Notes under the pieces: generated by a model | Database searches by the model: none | What the model saw: only the letters and a program-made list of their open reading frames with translations | Told to the model about the DNA's origin: nothing | Program-made: the position numbers and the translations under genes | In this document: positions 20,660 through 32,790 of the stretch, in pieces | Numbering within the stretch: position 1 is the stretch's first letter | How the letters are laid out: every line of letters starts with the position of its first letter | Origin: Pictodentalium vernedei | Taxonomy: Eukaryota > Mollusca > Scaphopoda > Dentaliida > Dentaliidae | Length of the DNA: 64,000 nt | Reading direction: 5' to 3' | Assembly: GCA_031216915.1 (NCBI GenBank) | Contig: CM062294.1 | Location: 394,435,217 to 394,499,216, forward strand

Positions 20660-21200
20660 ATGTCGCAATTATAACATTGTTAACATCACTGATGACTGAA
20701 TCATAGTCAGCTTAACAAAAGGAAAAACATTGTATATAACCTTTGGCTGGGGATGTTTGTTGTGCGAGATCTAAGAATCTGTCACCTAATACTTTCATCA
20801 AATATTACCTAGGCGGTATGAGAGATGGTCTGGGGGAAGTACAAAGCTCCTGATTAGCAAAGAGCCAAAACGGCTATCCTTGTCCTTCACAATGACCGCC
20901 ACCAATGACTCCGCGGGAAAATATGTCAGATATAGATTAATGGACATGATTATATCCAAGTCAGATTATTCAAGATCAACCTTGAGCAAATCAAAATGTG
21001 CAAATATGGAACATGTTTGAAACTTAGAGGAAGTTGTATCCCGCGTAAACACCTTAAGATATAACTTTCCTGAAAGTGATGTAACCAGACTCGGTGACTT
21101 CATTCCTTCCGAGAGATTTTTGCCATGTTAACAACCGAGACCTATGGCTTAGCGACGGTCGGTGTGCGTCCGGGCGCGTAGGGGCGTCCGGGCGTCCTCA
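20660..21200. other. Host sequence, no gene recognised
   Basis: No exon, RNA or clear repeat is seen between the Tc1 remnant and the satellite that begins near 21205. Confidence 0.35.
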
Positions 21201-21204
21201 CACT

Positions 21205-21935
21205 GTTAGCGCAATATCTTGAACAAACGTTCTCCGATTGACTAATATTTGCCATACATGTCTTTTGTAATAATATCTCAAGCGAGTTTGAAAACAGGCC
21301 CGGCCCGATTTTTCGCTATAGAGTTAAGTGCCTAAATTAGTCTATTTGACGAAGTTTGAGCTCGTTATTGCTATAGCTTCAACAAACATTCTCCGATTTG
21401 ACTAATATTTGCCATACATGTCTTTTACAATAATATCTCAAGCGAGTTCGAAAACTGGCCCTGCCCAATTTTTCGTTACAGAGTTATGAGCCTTAATTAG
21501 TCAAGTTTTACAAATGTTGAGCTCGTCAGCCCAATAACTTGAACAAACGTTCTGCGATTTGTCTAATATTTGATCTACATGTTTTTACCAATATTATCTC
21601 AAGCGAGTTCGAACTTGAACAAACGTTCGGCGATTTGACTAATATTTGCCATACAGGTCTCGTGCAATAATATCTCAAGCAAGTTCTAAAACTGGCCCGG
21701 CCCGACATTTCGTTACAGAGTTATGGGCCTTAATTAGTCAATTTTTTTTTACAAATTTTGAGATCGTTAGCGCAATAACTTGAACAAACGTTCTCCGATT
21801 TGACTAATATTTGCCATACAGGTCTCTTGCAATTATATCTGAAGGGAGTTCGAAAACTGGCCCGGCCCGATTTTTCGTTACAGGGTTATGGGTCTTAATT
21901 AAATATTATTTTACGAATTCTGAACTTGTTAGCAA
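21205..21935 (+). repeat. Degenerate satellite, ~155-165 bp unit, 4-5 copies
   Basis: Each unit contains TTGAACAAACGTTCTCCGAT, GACTAATATTTGCCATACA, TATCTCAAGCGAGTT and GGCCCGGCCCGATTTTTCG. Units begin near 21209, 21372, 21531 (truncated), 21609 and 21771. Confidence 0.85.
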
Positions 21936-22290
21936 TGCATTATAAATTGAACAAAGGTTCCAGATTTGACAACCTGCATATGATTGATAACCAGGTTATG
22001 GACAGTGGACATGCAACACTCTCGTACTATCACCAAAACTCGACGCCTGCATCTCCAATGCGCACCTCTTGTTTATCATTGGTGCCATGACAATTCAATT
22101 CAAATGCCGTAATAACACTGTGTTCACGCGTCCATAATTTGGAATATTTCTTAGATGAGAATCTGCCTGCTGATAGATATGATAACCCTTCCAACCCGGT
22201 GTGCACAAGTTTTTGCGTGAAAAAAAACTTGGCGGTGGACGAGCAGACGATATAAAGGGCAAAAGAATCTGAACGAGGCTCGGTAATAAT

Positions 22291-22324
22291 TTAATCCAAC
22301 AGCTCGACAGAGCTGTTGGATTAA
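22291..22324. repeat. Short perfect hairpin
   Basis: Arms TTAATCCAACAGCT (22291-22304) and AGCTGTTGGATTAA (22311-22324) flank a six-base loop; pairing extends a little further outward. Probably a MITE remnant. Confidence 0.6.
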
Positions 22325-22600
22325 ATAATTATCGGACCTCCCAACAAACCAGGATGGTATCGCCCATGTTGCCGTTGACAGTATTGACTGAAATGATACC
22401 ATCCAAGGCGACAGTTTTGAGTAGGTTAAACAGGGTGACGTTGAGCCAGTGCCTCGGTACACAGATTGCACCCTCACGATGATAGTCACGGTTGCGCTGT
22501 TTGTGGCCTGAGTCGCTGACGCGGCGTTTCCCCTACCTCGTTGTGAACCAGCATGGATCTAATGAGACACGTCCCTATGCTGCAGTACAGAAGGCGGAGA

Positions 22601-22601
22601 G

Positions 22602-22660
<59 letters not shown>

Positions 22661-22682
22661 ATTATTATTATTATTATTATTT
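22601..22682. repeat. (TTA)n microsatellite
   Basis: An almost pure run of TTA/ATT trinucleotides, with one interruption near 22660. Confidence 0.95.
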
Positions 22683-23019
22683 TAACACATCCTAATCAGA
22701 ACAGCGCCCAAGCGGCCTTTGGCTTTGGATAACAATTGGATTCAAATCAACAGTATTTCTTCCTTTCTTCTTTTTTTCTGTCTTTGTTTACTGCGATATA
22801 TTCATATTTATTTATACACTTACACACACATATATATATAAACCCTTTCAAATAGTTTATTTTACATTTATGAATTTCAAAAACATGTTTGTTTCGTCAT
22901 TGTAACATTTTCTGTATTCATGTTATAGGAGCGGAGGTTTCTACTAAGTGGAAAGCACTTGTCCTTCCTTCCCTTTTTGCTAAATAGTTATGGCAAATAA
23001 AAATATGTTTAATGTAACA

Positions 23020-23400
23020 GGTCTGCCGCAATGCGTTTTTGCATTTGAGAAATATCAGCCAAATCCGACCATTTATTGATGCAAAAACTTTTGAGCAGCG
23101 TGTACATGCTTTCGTCACCAGTCTGAATTACTGCAATTGCCTTCTCTTTGGCTCAACGAAATGTGTTCAAGAGAAGTCTCAGCACATTCAAAACTGTTGA
23201 GTGCGCAGTATCACATGACCGCGTAAGTACTGTTATATAACGCCCACCCTCTCTGAACTCCACTGGCGTCCAGTCCCCCAAAGATTTCATTTCAAAATTT
23301 ACCTACTCGTTTATAAGTGCATCATCGAAACTGCACCACGTTACCTTTCTAATTTGTTTACCCGCGTATATTCAGTGGGACACCATTTTTCTGATCGAAA
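23020..23400 (+). pseudogene. LINE reverse-transcriptase C-terminal fragment
   Basis: The plus strand encodes LRNISQIRPFID, RVHAFVTSLNYCNCLLFGS and, after stops, LSELHWRPV, FKIYLLVYK and APRYLSNL. This order is characteristic of the end of the reverse-transcriptase ORF of non-LTR retrotransposons (CR1/jockey-like). Stops and a frameshift show it is dead, and no 5' part is present, as usual for 5'-truncated LINE insertions. Confidence 0.7.
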
Positions 23401-23589
23401 CTCTTGTTCCTACTTTTGTAAAATGGCATCGTTCGTGTCAAAGATAACTTGTCTCTGGATACCATTCTTGAGGTCAACTAATTTTTTAAGCATGCATCCA
23501 TATGGGGTGCAGGTTCCAAAATATTAAATGACTTAATTTTCATGACTATTGATCAGCCTTTTGGTGTCATATTTCCTAACGTACTAACT

Positions 23590-23740
23590 TCGCACAAACG
23601 GGGTTAGCATTGGTTGAAGGCAAGTGCGCTATCCACGTGCAGTACGCATTAGTACACATCGCAACCGTGCTCCCATATGTGCAATCGGGATTAAGTGCCT
23701 TGTCCAAGAACACAACCCAGTTAGCCATAGCATTGTAAAT
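23590..23740 (-). mobile_element. SINE body fragment
   Basis: Contains GGGGTTAGCATTGGTTGAAG, CACGTGCAGTACGC and AAGTGCCTTGTCCAAGAACAC, the reverse-oriented body of the SINE family seen at 29640-30075. The tRNA-like head is missing. Confidence 0.55.
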
Positions 23741-24189
23741 AATTACGGGTTTATTTCCTTAACATACGGTTTCAATACCATCAGCGAGTTATCAGTCTTT
23801 ATATTGTATTTTGAACGACAACACAAAGGGCTACCTTATAGGACCGAGGTTCTACAGAGCCATTTGTGATTTATCCTTATGATAAAAACGAGGTTGATTC
23901 TGGCACTTACGTCGATGTCAACCTCTATAACCCCCCCCCCCCACACACACACACACTTTAGTCTTTGGTTTTGTTTTCGTTGACTTGTCGCCATCTCGCG
24001 TTGAAAACAATTTGCTTGAATAATACATTTGTCCTTTCATAGGAATATGTTGAATTACACGTAATAAAATTTTAATAACAGGACTCTGAAGGCGATATGG
24101 GTAGGCAACACGTGGGACTGAAGTCTGATGTCGAAGGCGGGAGTGTTGACCGACAAAAAAAAATTAATGTATCAATACCACTTTTTTAG

Positions 24190-24519
24190 CAATTCGCCTT
24201 GATGGATGCAACGTTCTCGGATACACACCATGGTCGCTGATGGACAACTTTGAATGGGCTCGTGGATTCAGCGAAAAATTCGGCTTCTATTACATAGATT
24301 TCAACGACACATCTCTGACCCGTGTACCTAAACTTTCCACCCGATTCTACAACCAGCTGATCAAAGACAATGGCTTCGTGCGCAACTCTCTCACGGATCC
24401 GAACTATTCGTTTGACATCCCACATGAACACGATTTCCTGATGGGCGAGTTTCCAATCGGTTTCACTTGGGCTGTTGCTACAGCTGCCTACCAGATTGAA
24501 GGAGCTTACAGAGAAGACG
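24190..24519 (+). CDS. GH1 exon spanning the end of one domain and start of the next
   Basis: The exon encodes IRLDGCNVLGYTPWSLMDNF, then EWARGFSEKFGFYYIDF (the conserved GH1 C-terminal block), and then FPIGFTWAVATAAYQIEGAY, the conserved start of a new GH1 domain. It is therefore a tandem multi-domain GH1 protein in the style of lactase-phlorizin hydrolase. Acceptor TTTTTTAG and donor GGTAAG are present; phases match the exon at 16073 before it and the exon at 30855 after it. Confidence 0.9.
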
Positions 24520-24529
24520 GTAAGCGTAT

Positions 24530-25137
24530 TGTAAAAGTGGGTTTAACCCTATATTATATATCCCGTAATCATTCATAAGCTATTCTGCAGAAAAAAATAA
24601 TTAAATTTGGATGATTTTCTTACAAATTGTTGCGATATGATGATCTTTTCCTGTTCAACTGATGGGCGTCGCCGCGATTTTTCAACAGGAGTTCGACTTT
24701 GATGAATAAGGTACACCGGGGTACACTAGTCTTAGCAGATGATGCCGAAGGCACGAGCATTCTAGTGAGGTCCGGGTGACATGCCCTCTAGCCTCCAGGA
24801 AAAGATTTAAGTCTAGTATCAAATGGAGCTCTCTGGTGGACTTTTGGGGATTTATTTGCATTCTCCGTTCTTGAAAAAAAAAACGTAAAGGGGGTTCGTT
24901 CCCACCCCACGACCCCCCACCCCACACACACACCTCCCGGTGACGCCTTTGTAACTGTGGTAAATACCGATTATTACAGCTGTCATCTGATCTGGGTTGT
25001 CATATTTTGTCGATTTGGGAAAACCATTTCAGCCATATCAAACAAGACACCATATTGGCGCCATGTTTGTTCTGGCTAATCGGAGTGCTCCCATTAGTCA
25101 TACGCCCTGTTGTCATACGACTATTTGTCACGCGGTT
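24530..25137. other. Intronic sequence, no gene recognised
   Basis: Contains only low-complexity CA/CCCCA patches near 24910-24940 and short chance ORFs. Confidence 0.4.
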
Positions 25138-25384
25138 ATTAATCCTTTACCCAAAGCACAGGATATCAAAAAATATTATTTTAATTATTGTTTTTTTTAA
25201 AACAAATTTCAAAAAATAAAACTATATCATGTGACTCCGATTGGAACGAGCTCGATGGGCTTGTTCCAATGAGGGGTCACATGATATGGTTTTGTTGATA
25301 CTTTTCTAAAAATGTATTTTTTCAACTTCCGAATTTGAAAATTACGCTGGTGTTTGCGGTCGATTCGTTAGGTAAAGGGTTGAT
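25138..25384. mobile_element. Palindromic MITE (TAACCCTTTACC family)
   Basis: Ends in CCTTTACCC and GGTAAAGGGTTG inverted termini, with a central palindrome around GAACGAGCTCG flanked by TCATGTGAC/GTCACATGA. Confidence 0.6.
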
Positions 25385-25507
25385 GATTATGATAAAGCTG
25401 ATTCCTATTTATCATGGCTGACAACTTTCGTCATTGGGAAAGATTTACTGGAGTGTTAGCTCCCCTTAAAGCTATCCGAAAATTGAACATGAAGGGTAGG
25501 GAAATTT

Positions 25508-25668
25508 CATATAAAAATTGAAATTTCGAAATGTCAGCGAATTTGTGTCATCGATGTGCATCATTTTACAAACCTCAGACAGTTTTCTGCAGAGTAGTAT
25601 AGAAATACAGAAACTAGCTGTTTACAATTTTCCCCAATCAGTGTGAACGTTTGACTATTATTCTGGGG
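25508..25668 (+). repeat. Dispersed repeat, copy 1 (pair at 28466-28627)
   Basis: Shares AAAAATTGAAATTTCGAAATG, a diverged middle and TGAACGTTTGACTATTATTC with 28466-28627 in the same orientation. A G-run follows at 25664-25679. Confidence 0.7.
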
Positions 25669-26279
25669 GGGGGGGGGGGCGTCAAAAATGTTCTGGCCCC
25701 GGGGTCGGGGTGGATGGGTGGTCAAGGGCTGAAAAAACGCGTTTTTGCTATATTTTGCAATTTTTTTCCTAAGGATTCATTTAAGCTTAAAACAGCTTCT
25801 CTTTCCTTAATAACTATAATAACATGTTCTTCTGGTATATATGGACCTATATAATACTTGAATGTACTATTATTGAACACTTTTTGATTGAAGTCATAAT
25901 AGGCATCCTCATTTGAGATAAGACTGACTTGAGGCATTATGCTACGAATTTATAATTGTGTATTAATCAGCATGATTAAAAATAGAACTAGGAAAACTTC
26001 AGAATTAAATAACATCAAAACATCACATCCGGATGTAAAACTAAACTCACACTGAAACCATGACCACTGTTCAATGTAGATATATCACTAATAAATAAGC
26101 TGATGAGCATCTGGCCCTAACAGGATGTGATGGTATGAAAGATTCAAAACAGTTATTCATCTCTATGATACAGTGCTAACATGGCTGTTGTCATGCCCCA
26201 AAACAACTTGTGGTTGACTAGACCTTGTTTAGTTTATTTCCCTGAACGAGAGTTTGATCTTTAACTGGTTTGGGGCTAG

Positions 26280-26466
26280 ATTATTTTTTGTGGTCTGAAT
26301 TTGTTCATCAAAACTGGCTTTGTTACAAATCATTGGAGAGTGCCCATAGGCACTCTCCAATGATTTGTAATAGAACAATTTTATATGAACAAAATATTAT
26401 TTGCTTTTGACTGAATATGAACTATGAGCAAGAAAAATATAAGCTCGCTCTGGCACCCTCATTTTT
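26280..26466. repeat. Hairpin-bearing MITE-like repeat (copy 2)
   Basis: Arms 26321-26344 and 26349-26372 are near-perfect complements (TTACAAATCATTGGAGAGTG type). The tail matches 16410-16503. Confidence 0.7.
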
Positions 26467-26467
26467 T

Positions 26468-27925
26468 AGCTTAACTTGACAAAGTCAAGATAAGCTATTG
26501 CCATCACGCGTGCGGAAGTCTGTTAGTATGTGAGTCTGTTGACCTTTTCATTTAGCACGGGCTTCACCCCGCGGTTCTTGTCTGATCGTCACGAAATTTC
26601 TTTTGCAGGTTTGGGGTCATGTCTAGATGAAATCGTCTCCTTTTGGTCGCGACCGGTCAACCGGTATAGCTTCCAGAGCCCAAAACCCGAAAACGATTAG
26701 CACAGTCTACAGGTCGTGTTTATGAAGGGATTTTATTGTACCTTGGTAGGATGCCTCTGTATAATGCCTAGATGAGAACACCCCCTTTTGGGCATGATCT
26801 GTCAACTGTGATGGATGCCCAAGCCCGAAACCCAAAAACTTTTAGCACAGTCTGCAGGTCGTGTTTAATATGGAGGGATTTCATTGTAACTTGGTAGGAT
26901 GACTCCTTATGATGTCCAGATGAGAATGTCCCCATTTGGGCGTGATCTGTCAACCGTGACGACTGCCCGAGCCCAAAACCCGAAAACCTTTAGCACAGTC
27001 TATAGGTCATATTTATTGAGGAATTTCATTGTAACTTGGCGGGTTGACTTCATATAATGTCTAGATGAGAAAGTCCCATTTTGGACGTGATTGGGCAACT
27101 GTGACGGCTGCAGGGGCCCGAAGCCCGAAAACCTTTAGCACAGTCTACAGGTCATATTTATGAAGGGATTTCACTGTAACTTGGTAGGATGACTCCAAAT
27201 AATATCTAGATGAGAACGTCCCATTTTGATCGCGATCATTCAGCCTTGATGGCTGCCGGAGCCCAAAAACCTTTAGCATAGGCAAAATGTCATATTTATG
27301 GAAGGATTTCATTGCAACCTGTTAGGATGACTCCATATAATGCCTAGATGATGACATCCCCTTTTGGTCGTGATTGGTCAACTGTGACGGCTACAGGTGC
27401 CCGAAGCCCAAAAACCTTGAGCACAGTCTACAGGTCACATTTGTGAAGGGATTTCATTGTAACTTCGTAGGATCACTCCAGATGATGCCCAGATGAGAAT
27501 GTCCCCTTTTGGTTGCAATCATTCAACCATGATGGCTGCCCGAGCCCGAATCCCGAAAGCCTTTAGCACAGTCTACAGGTCATATTCATGAAGGGATTTC
27601 ATTGTAACTTGGTAGGTTTGACTTTATATAATGTCTAGATGAGAACGTCCCCTGTTGGAGACGATTGGACAACTGTGACGGCTACAGGGGCCCGAAGCCC
27701 GAAAACCTTTATAAAAATCTACTGGTCATAATTATGAAGGGATTTCATTGCAGTTTTGTAGGATGACTCCAAATAATATCTAGATGAGAACATCCCCTTT
27801 CGGTCGCGATCATTCAGCCTTGATGACTGCCCGAGCCCAAAGACATTTAGCATAGTCTATAGGTCGTATTTATGGAAGGATTTCATTGTAACTTGTTAGG
27901 TTGACTCCACATAATGCCCCACTTG
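26468..27925 (+). repeat. Satellite-like tandem array, ~145-bp unit, about nine copies
   Basis: Units carry AACCTTTAGCACAGTCTACAG, TCATTGTAACTTGGTAGGAT and TCTAGATGAGAACGTCCCC, with starts spaced 139-150 bases. The array is preceded by the partly palindromic CTTGACAAAGTCAAG motif also seen before the 33.6 kb array, suggesting a common element type. Confidence 0.9.
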
Positions 27926-28335
27926 TTCCAGTTTGTTGGTTTTCCACCTGCCTTTACTGCATCGTGGTTGTCACGATTATCTTTGGGGAAAAATGTAGGA
28001 AAGAATTGAGTAAATATTGTCAAGAAAAATTCGACACGATGTAACCCCGGCTGTTGAAAGTGTTGTTAAACCCTAATTAAGAAATAAATAAATTGTCACG
28101 AAAATGCAGGAGAATTCCCTAATTTAAAAACGTTTTCTGGGGGACAACTGCTTTTCGCCTTCGGCGCTTGCACGTTCTACACATTGCCCCGGGGCCCGTC
28201 CTCGCCCTCGAGGGCCTTGGATAATGTTCATGGAGGGGACGGTTTCCTATTAGTCTTTTTTACGAACTCTAAATCAAGAGAGTTACTGTGACACGACTCC
28301 TGTTGAGCCGGACTATTCAAATTTTGTCCTGGCTG
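27926..28335. other. Intronic sequence, no gene recognised
   Basis: Unique-looking sequence with a GC-rich patch near 28180-28215; no exon or RNA signal seen. Confidence 0.35.
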
Positions 28336-28337
28336 CC

Positions 28338-28462
28338 ACTGATCGATCGACTTATTATCTTGATCGATCGATGTAATATCTCGATCGATGGAGTTTTCTG
28401 TCTCGATCGATCGACTTAGTATCTTAATCGATCAAGTTTTCAATCTCGATCGATCGGCTTAT
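28338..28462 (+). repeat. CGATCGATCG minisatellite
   Basis: About five copies of a ~28-30 base unit with TCGATCGATCG followed by ACTTA(T/G)TATCT. Each unit core is itself palindromic. Confidence 0.75.
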
Positions 28463-28465
28463 TTT

Positions 28466-28627
28466 ATATAAAAATTGAAATTTCGAAATGTTAGCGAAGT
28501 TGTATCATCAATGTGCGCATCATTTCACAAACTATGAGCATTTTACTACAGATTAGTATAAAAATACGGAGGCATGCCTTTTACAACTGTTTCTCTAATG
28601 AATTTGAACGTTTGACTATTATTCTCC
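28466..28627 (+). repeat. Dispersed repeat, copy 2 (pair at 25508-25668)
   Basis: Same orientation and similar length as copy 1; it directly abuts the palindromic MITE at 28630, as copy 1 lies near the MITE at 25138-25384. Confidence 0.7.
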
Positions 28628-28629
28628 GT

Positions 28630-28881
28630 TTAACCCTTTACCTAACGTAACGGCCAAAACCGGCCAGCGCTATTCTCAAAAATCGCCAATTAATTTTCAA
28701 AATATTTTCATTTTTTGTCTCAAAAACATAGGTTATGACCCCTCGTTGGAACGAGCTCGTCGAGCTCGTTCCAACGAGGGGTCATAACCTATGTTTTTGA
28801 GACAAAAAATGAAAACATTTAGTTATTCAAGAATTTTTTTTGCAAGTGTCGTCTGCTTTTCATGTTAGGTAAAGGGTTAAA
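28630..28881. mobile_element. Palindromic MITE, best-preserved copy
   Basis: Terminal motifs TAACCCTTTACCTAACG and GTTAGGTAAAGGGTTA are inverted. The centre is a near-perfect ~97-base palindrome (28714-28810) around GAGCTCGTCGAGCTC, with arms reading GTCTCAAAAACATAGGTTAT and its complement. Confidence 0.85.
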
Positions 28882-29003
28882 CCCACTTACAAATAAGAAA
28901 ACATCACTTTCACCATCTTTTGATGTTCTGTGACTTGTTTTTCTGTTCATTATATCATTATATCAACAATGTGCGTATTGGGACATATAATACAGACTAT
29001 TAG

Positions 29004-29103
29004 TTACCCCGTGTCTGATCACGTGGTACGGGTTTTTACGAATGGGATACGGCTGAATTCGGGTCGGTAAAAACCCGTACCACGTGATCAGACACGGGGT
29101 AAC
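29004..29103. repeat. Long perfect hairpin, ~36-bp arms
   Basis: Arms 29004-29039 and 29067-29103 (GTTACCCCGTGTCTGATCAC and its complement) flank a 27-base loop. Probably a MITE with very recent or gene-converted arms. Confidence 0.8.
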
Positions 29104-29269
29104 GAATTTATCTATTGACTTTCCGTTTTAGAAGTACAATCTATTTCATGTGTCAACACACACAGCATGAGATCTTTTATCTTCCATTGTTGAGCCATAC
29201 AGGTTTCGGTGGAATTTTTGTGCAAAAGAGTTTTTGTGAAAATATATGACTAGTATAAAAAAATTATTG

Positions 29270-29395
29270 AATTTCTTTTTTTCTTTTTTTGTCTCAAAAA
29301 CATAGCTTATGAACCCCACATTGGAGGGTACTCGACAAGCTCATTCCAATAAGGGGTCATGGGCTATATTTTGGAGATAAAAAATTAAAATATAA
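29270..29395. mobile_element. Diverged palindromic MITE copy
   Basis: Contains GTCTCAAAAACATAGCTTATG and the mirrored AAGGGGTCATGGGCTATATT arm, matching the centre of the 28630-28881 MITE with mismatches. Confidence 0.5.
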
Positions 29396-29614
29396 TACAT
29401 GTACACTGTAAAACTGGAATGACGCGTCTTCTACGGGGTATGGACAGTTTGTAGATTTCGGAACGAGGCTTCCACTGGGTATGCGAAATTTGTCAGTGGC
29501 TGGGCGGACGTATCGTGGGTTTCAATGAATATGGTCTCATACCACGTATCTATCAACCAATCAAATAAAAAAATTCATTTTAGTCAATAGATAAAGTATC
29601 CTCTCCATTTATTT

Positions 29615-30075
29615 ATTTAATTATTGGTCTTTAAGGTCACATACTTGTGCATTGACCGACCCGGCGTTTGCAAAATCTTTCGGAGCATCACCCCGGTATT
29701 ATTTATTTATTTATTTATTTATTGGTGTTTTAAGGTCACATACTTATGCACAATGGCTAATCGTGACCGTGACAGTTTTACGGGTGGAGGAAGCCGGAGT
29801 ACCCGGAGAGAACCACCGAGCATCGACGAGTAACTGCCAGCCCATCAACATTTTAACTCTGTTCAAGCTCCGCTCAAGCAGGGTAACAGCGGTTGAAAGA
29901 CATGTGCACCCTCGACGTGCAGTACGCCTTAGTACACGGCGTCATCGTGCCCGCATGTAGGCAACCGGGATAAAGTGCCTTGCCCAAGGACACCACGCGG
30001 GTCGTCCCGGACGGGATCGAACTCGGGACCTCTAGCATAGAAGTCCAACAGTCTGCCACTGAGACACCGCGCTCC
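29615..30075 (-). mobile_element. tRNA-derived SINE (minus strand), near full length
   Basis: Read from 30075 leftward: a tRNA-like head with box A (GTGTCTCAGTGGCAGACTG) and box B (GAGTTCGATCCCG), the body with CCTTGGGCAAGGCACTT, then GGTGGTTCTCTCCGGGTACT and a (AAAT)n tail at 29698-29725. A second partial tail lies at 29615-29645. Confidence 0.75.
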
Positions 30076-30079
30076 CTGC

Positions 30080-30854
30080 ATTCTCACCATTAATACAAAA
30101 GTCTAGGAGGTAAGGTTTGCTATTTTTTTCCGAGGAAGATAAAACACATTCTCAAAACAAAGGGCCGAAGTTGACCAATACTTAGTTGCTTCCAGTTAGC
30201 CTGCCATAAAAAGCAAAGTTTCATTTTGTAACTTTTAACAAACGTAAACAACAGACATCTCCGAGATCTGTCTGTTGTTTTATTTATTAAAAATAACAAA
30301 AGAAAACTTCACTTTATTTTCTATGAGTATCACAGATGTTTTCTTAATAATTACATGCTTCTTAATTAGACCTTCCTCGCCACTCTTAATAATTTCAGGG
30401 GAGATAACTGTATCGAAAGTCAATTTTCATGACGAGATACATGTTGTTCAGGGATGTATATTTGGTTAGTGGGTACAATTTGGAAGATATTGAACGAACA
30501 CCTGTGTTCATCAATCGTGGTATGGCATCTGTAATTTAATTAGTTCTCACCTCGCATGGATAGTGAAAGCTAGGATTTCTAGGGTGTGTGTGGATGGGAA
30601 GGGGGGAGGGGGCTCCCTCAACCCACTCTCCTATCTTCGCCACTGAAGGCCAATAACTAAGAAGGAACTAGTTTTAGTTGGTTTGTGGAACATTCGTCGA
30701 AAGAATATTATTAACACATTTTGAGTTATGTCCCTTGGTGCATTTCATCTGTAATTAATATATATGTTGCTGTTAGGCGAGTTTCTTATCACGCAACGAC
30801 GGTCGCAGCTTTCCCTGTGCTCGCACTTCTTCACATTTTGTGTTCATATTATAG
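30080..30854. other. Intronic sequence with a short hairpin
   Basis: The only structure I see is an imperfect hairpin at about 30249-30278 (ACAGACATCT/AGATCTGTCTGT). GGGAGATAACT occurs near 30401. Confidence 0.35.
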
Positions 30855-30985
30855 GCAAGGGGCCGAGTATATGGGATACCTTTACTCACATACCAGGAAA
30901 CGTTGACAATAATGAGAATGGCGACGTCGCCGACGACAGCTACCACAGATACAGAGAAGATATCAACATGCTTCAGACGTTAAAA
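30855..30985 (+). CDS. GH1 exon, early part of a catalytic domain
   Basis: Encodes [16 protein letters not shown], then [18 protein letters not shown]. '[13 protein letters not shown]' and 'D.YHRY.EDI..L' are hallmark GH1 blocks in the order expected directly after the domain start in the exon at 24190. Acceptor ATTATAG and donor GTTAGT are present; it ends in phase 0, as the next exon requires. Confidence 0.9.
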
Positions 30986-30999
30986 GTTAGTATGTTCTA

Positions 31000-32040
31000 A
31001 TTTACTTTGTTTTTCTGAAAAGAAAGCGGCCACAATAGCGGGGGACGTGGTTAGCGAGTTCTGGTTCGTTCGGGATGTGTGCCCCTTCTGAATTTCCAGT
31101 TGTACCCCTCCCCTCTTCCACGGCTGCCGAACATCCAACATTTGATAAAACCGTTTACACCACCCTCCCCTCTTGACTCCGCTGAAGAAATCCAAATGCA
31201 CCCTCTCCTCTTGTGTTCGGAATATATGACCTTTATGCCCTAGAGTTAGAAATCGTCTCTTGAGTGCAACAAGGCGACATCTCACCGGATGAAATAGTGA
31301 CTCCAGTAAGAAAATTCAATGAAACGTGGTTCCAAAATCACTAAATATTTGTCACAAACAGTAACACCTACAGATAAAATGCCACGAAATCTAAGACATG
31401 GAACCTTCAACCCTTAGTATTTTGAGGCTTCAAATTTTTAACTATTGCTTTGGCCGGAATTGGGGGTTGAGAGACACCCCCACCCTGTCATCATGTACCT
31501 GGCGATCATACTGATCAGTCAGCATGTCACGGTGCCATAAACTATGTTTGGGTCTTTGCTGGGGAACAGAGAAGCAAGCAATGATTTTGTGCAGTAAGGG
31601 AGATAAATCCCACCTGAAAATTGTCACGGGAATGCGATATGGACCTCATGTCTTCACCCTTTGAAATGTTATCGAAAATGGCGGCATTGTTTAACCACGC
31701 GGTTCGAAGTTACGAAATACTGTTGGTTTAATGTGATTACGATTGCTTTCCAGGATGACTAATGCGTTATAGGCCTACAGGTTTTTCAAAGTGTACACGA
31801 CCCTCGTTTACGGTGTACCCAACAAAAATGTGATGTCTCCCTCGCCTTCGGCTCCTTGTATCCATAACATTCTGACAAAGTGCATAGGGCTGTGTAATGT
31901 ATCCTGCCTAGGATCTGTAAAAGTAAGAGTTGAGTGCCTACCCGGTCATTGGTGAAACAATGTATGCACGATGCACGGTTGTTTGCAGAATATTCTGATC
32001 AGTGCTGAGACAAATTCATCAATTCAGTTTAGTTCAATTC
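31000..32040. other. Intronic sequence, no gene recognised
   Basis: Short chance ORFs only. Another GGGAGATAAAT motif lies near 31598. Confidence 0.35.
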
Positions 32041-32044
32041 TTTA

Positions 32045-32290
32045 TTTATTTATTTACTGGTGTTTAATGTCACATATTTCTGCACAATGGCTAATCATGA
32101 CCACGACAGTTGGATGGGTGGAGGAAGCCGGAGTACCCGGAGAGAACCACCGAGCAACGACAAGCAACTGCCAGCTCCCCAACATACTAACCCCACACAA
32201 GCAGGGTTAGCATTGGCCTTAATACTCACCGTGGGCAATGGGAGTGAAGTGTCTTGCCCAAGGACACAACGCGGTTTCCGCAGGTGAATT
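32045..32290 (-). mobile_element. SINE copy (minus strand)
   Basis: Has the (AAAT)n tail at 32040-32058, GGGTGGAGGAAGCCGGAGTA, CCAACATACTAACCC and GTGTCTTGCCCAAGGACAC. The tRNA-like head is truncated near 32285. Confidence 0.65.
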
Positions 32291-32599
32291 CAATTCTTTA
32301 TGCTCTCTGAAAACCAATAATGGTATGATAGGTACAGATATTTACACATTTTTTACACAATGGTCAGTTCGAGAAAAGCATATAAAGAGTGAACTTTTGA
32401 ATCTAACTCTTTTGATTACAACTAATACAAAACATTTCTGGTGACAATATGCGAGGTACCAGGGATGTCGTTTGAGCATTTTCCAAAATTCTGCTTCAAC
32501 ATGTTCCTTCAGTGGATTCATTACAATCAGCAATCAACTCAAGATTTTTGTGTATGCTAAATGGTGTGAAGGTGTATGTTATTCAACTGAGGACATTTT

Positions 32600-32790
32600 T
32601 TTTATTATGGTTTAACGACACATTAACAGCCAGGGTCATATCATGTCGGTGACAGTTTTACGGGTGGAGGAAGCCGGAGTACCCGGAGAGAACCACCGAG
32701 CAACGACGAGCAGCTGTCAGCTCTCCAACATCGTAACTCTGAACTCTGCACCGCGGCAAAGGCAGGGTTAGATTGGTTGAAGACATATTG
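32600..32790 (-). mobile_element. SINE-tail relative (minus strand)
   Basis: Carries TTTAACGACACATTAACAGCC, GGTGGAGGAAGCCGGAGTAC and GGTTAGATTGGTTGAAGACA. Head missing. Confidence 0.55.

Noticed and set aside
22492..22695. ORF with a leucine run.
   Set aside because: The run is the (TTA)n microsatellite.
26468..27925. Regularly spaced repeats that could be mistaken for a CRISPR array.
   Set aside because: The unit is ~145 bp and diverged throughout with no constant repeat/unique spacer pattern, there are no cas genes, and the context is eukaryotic.
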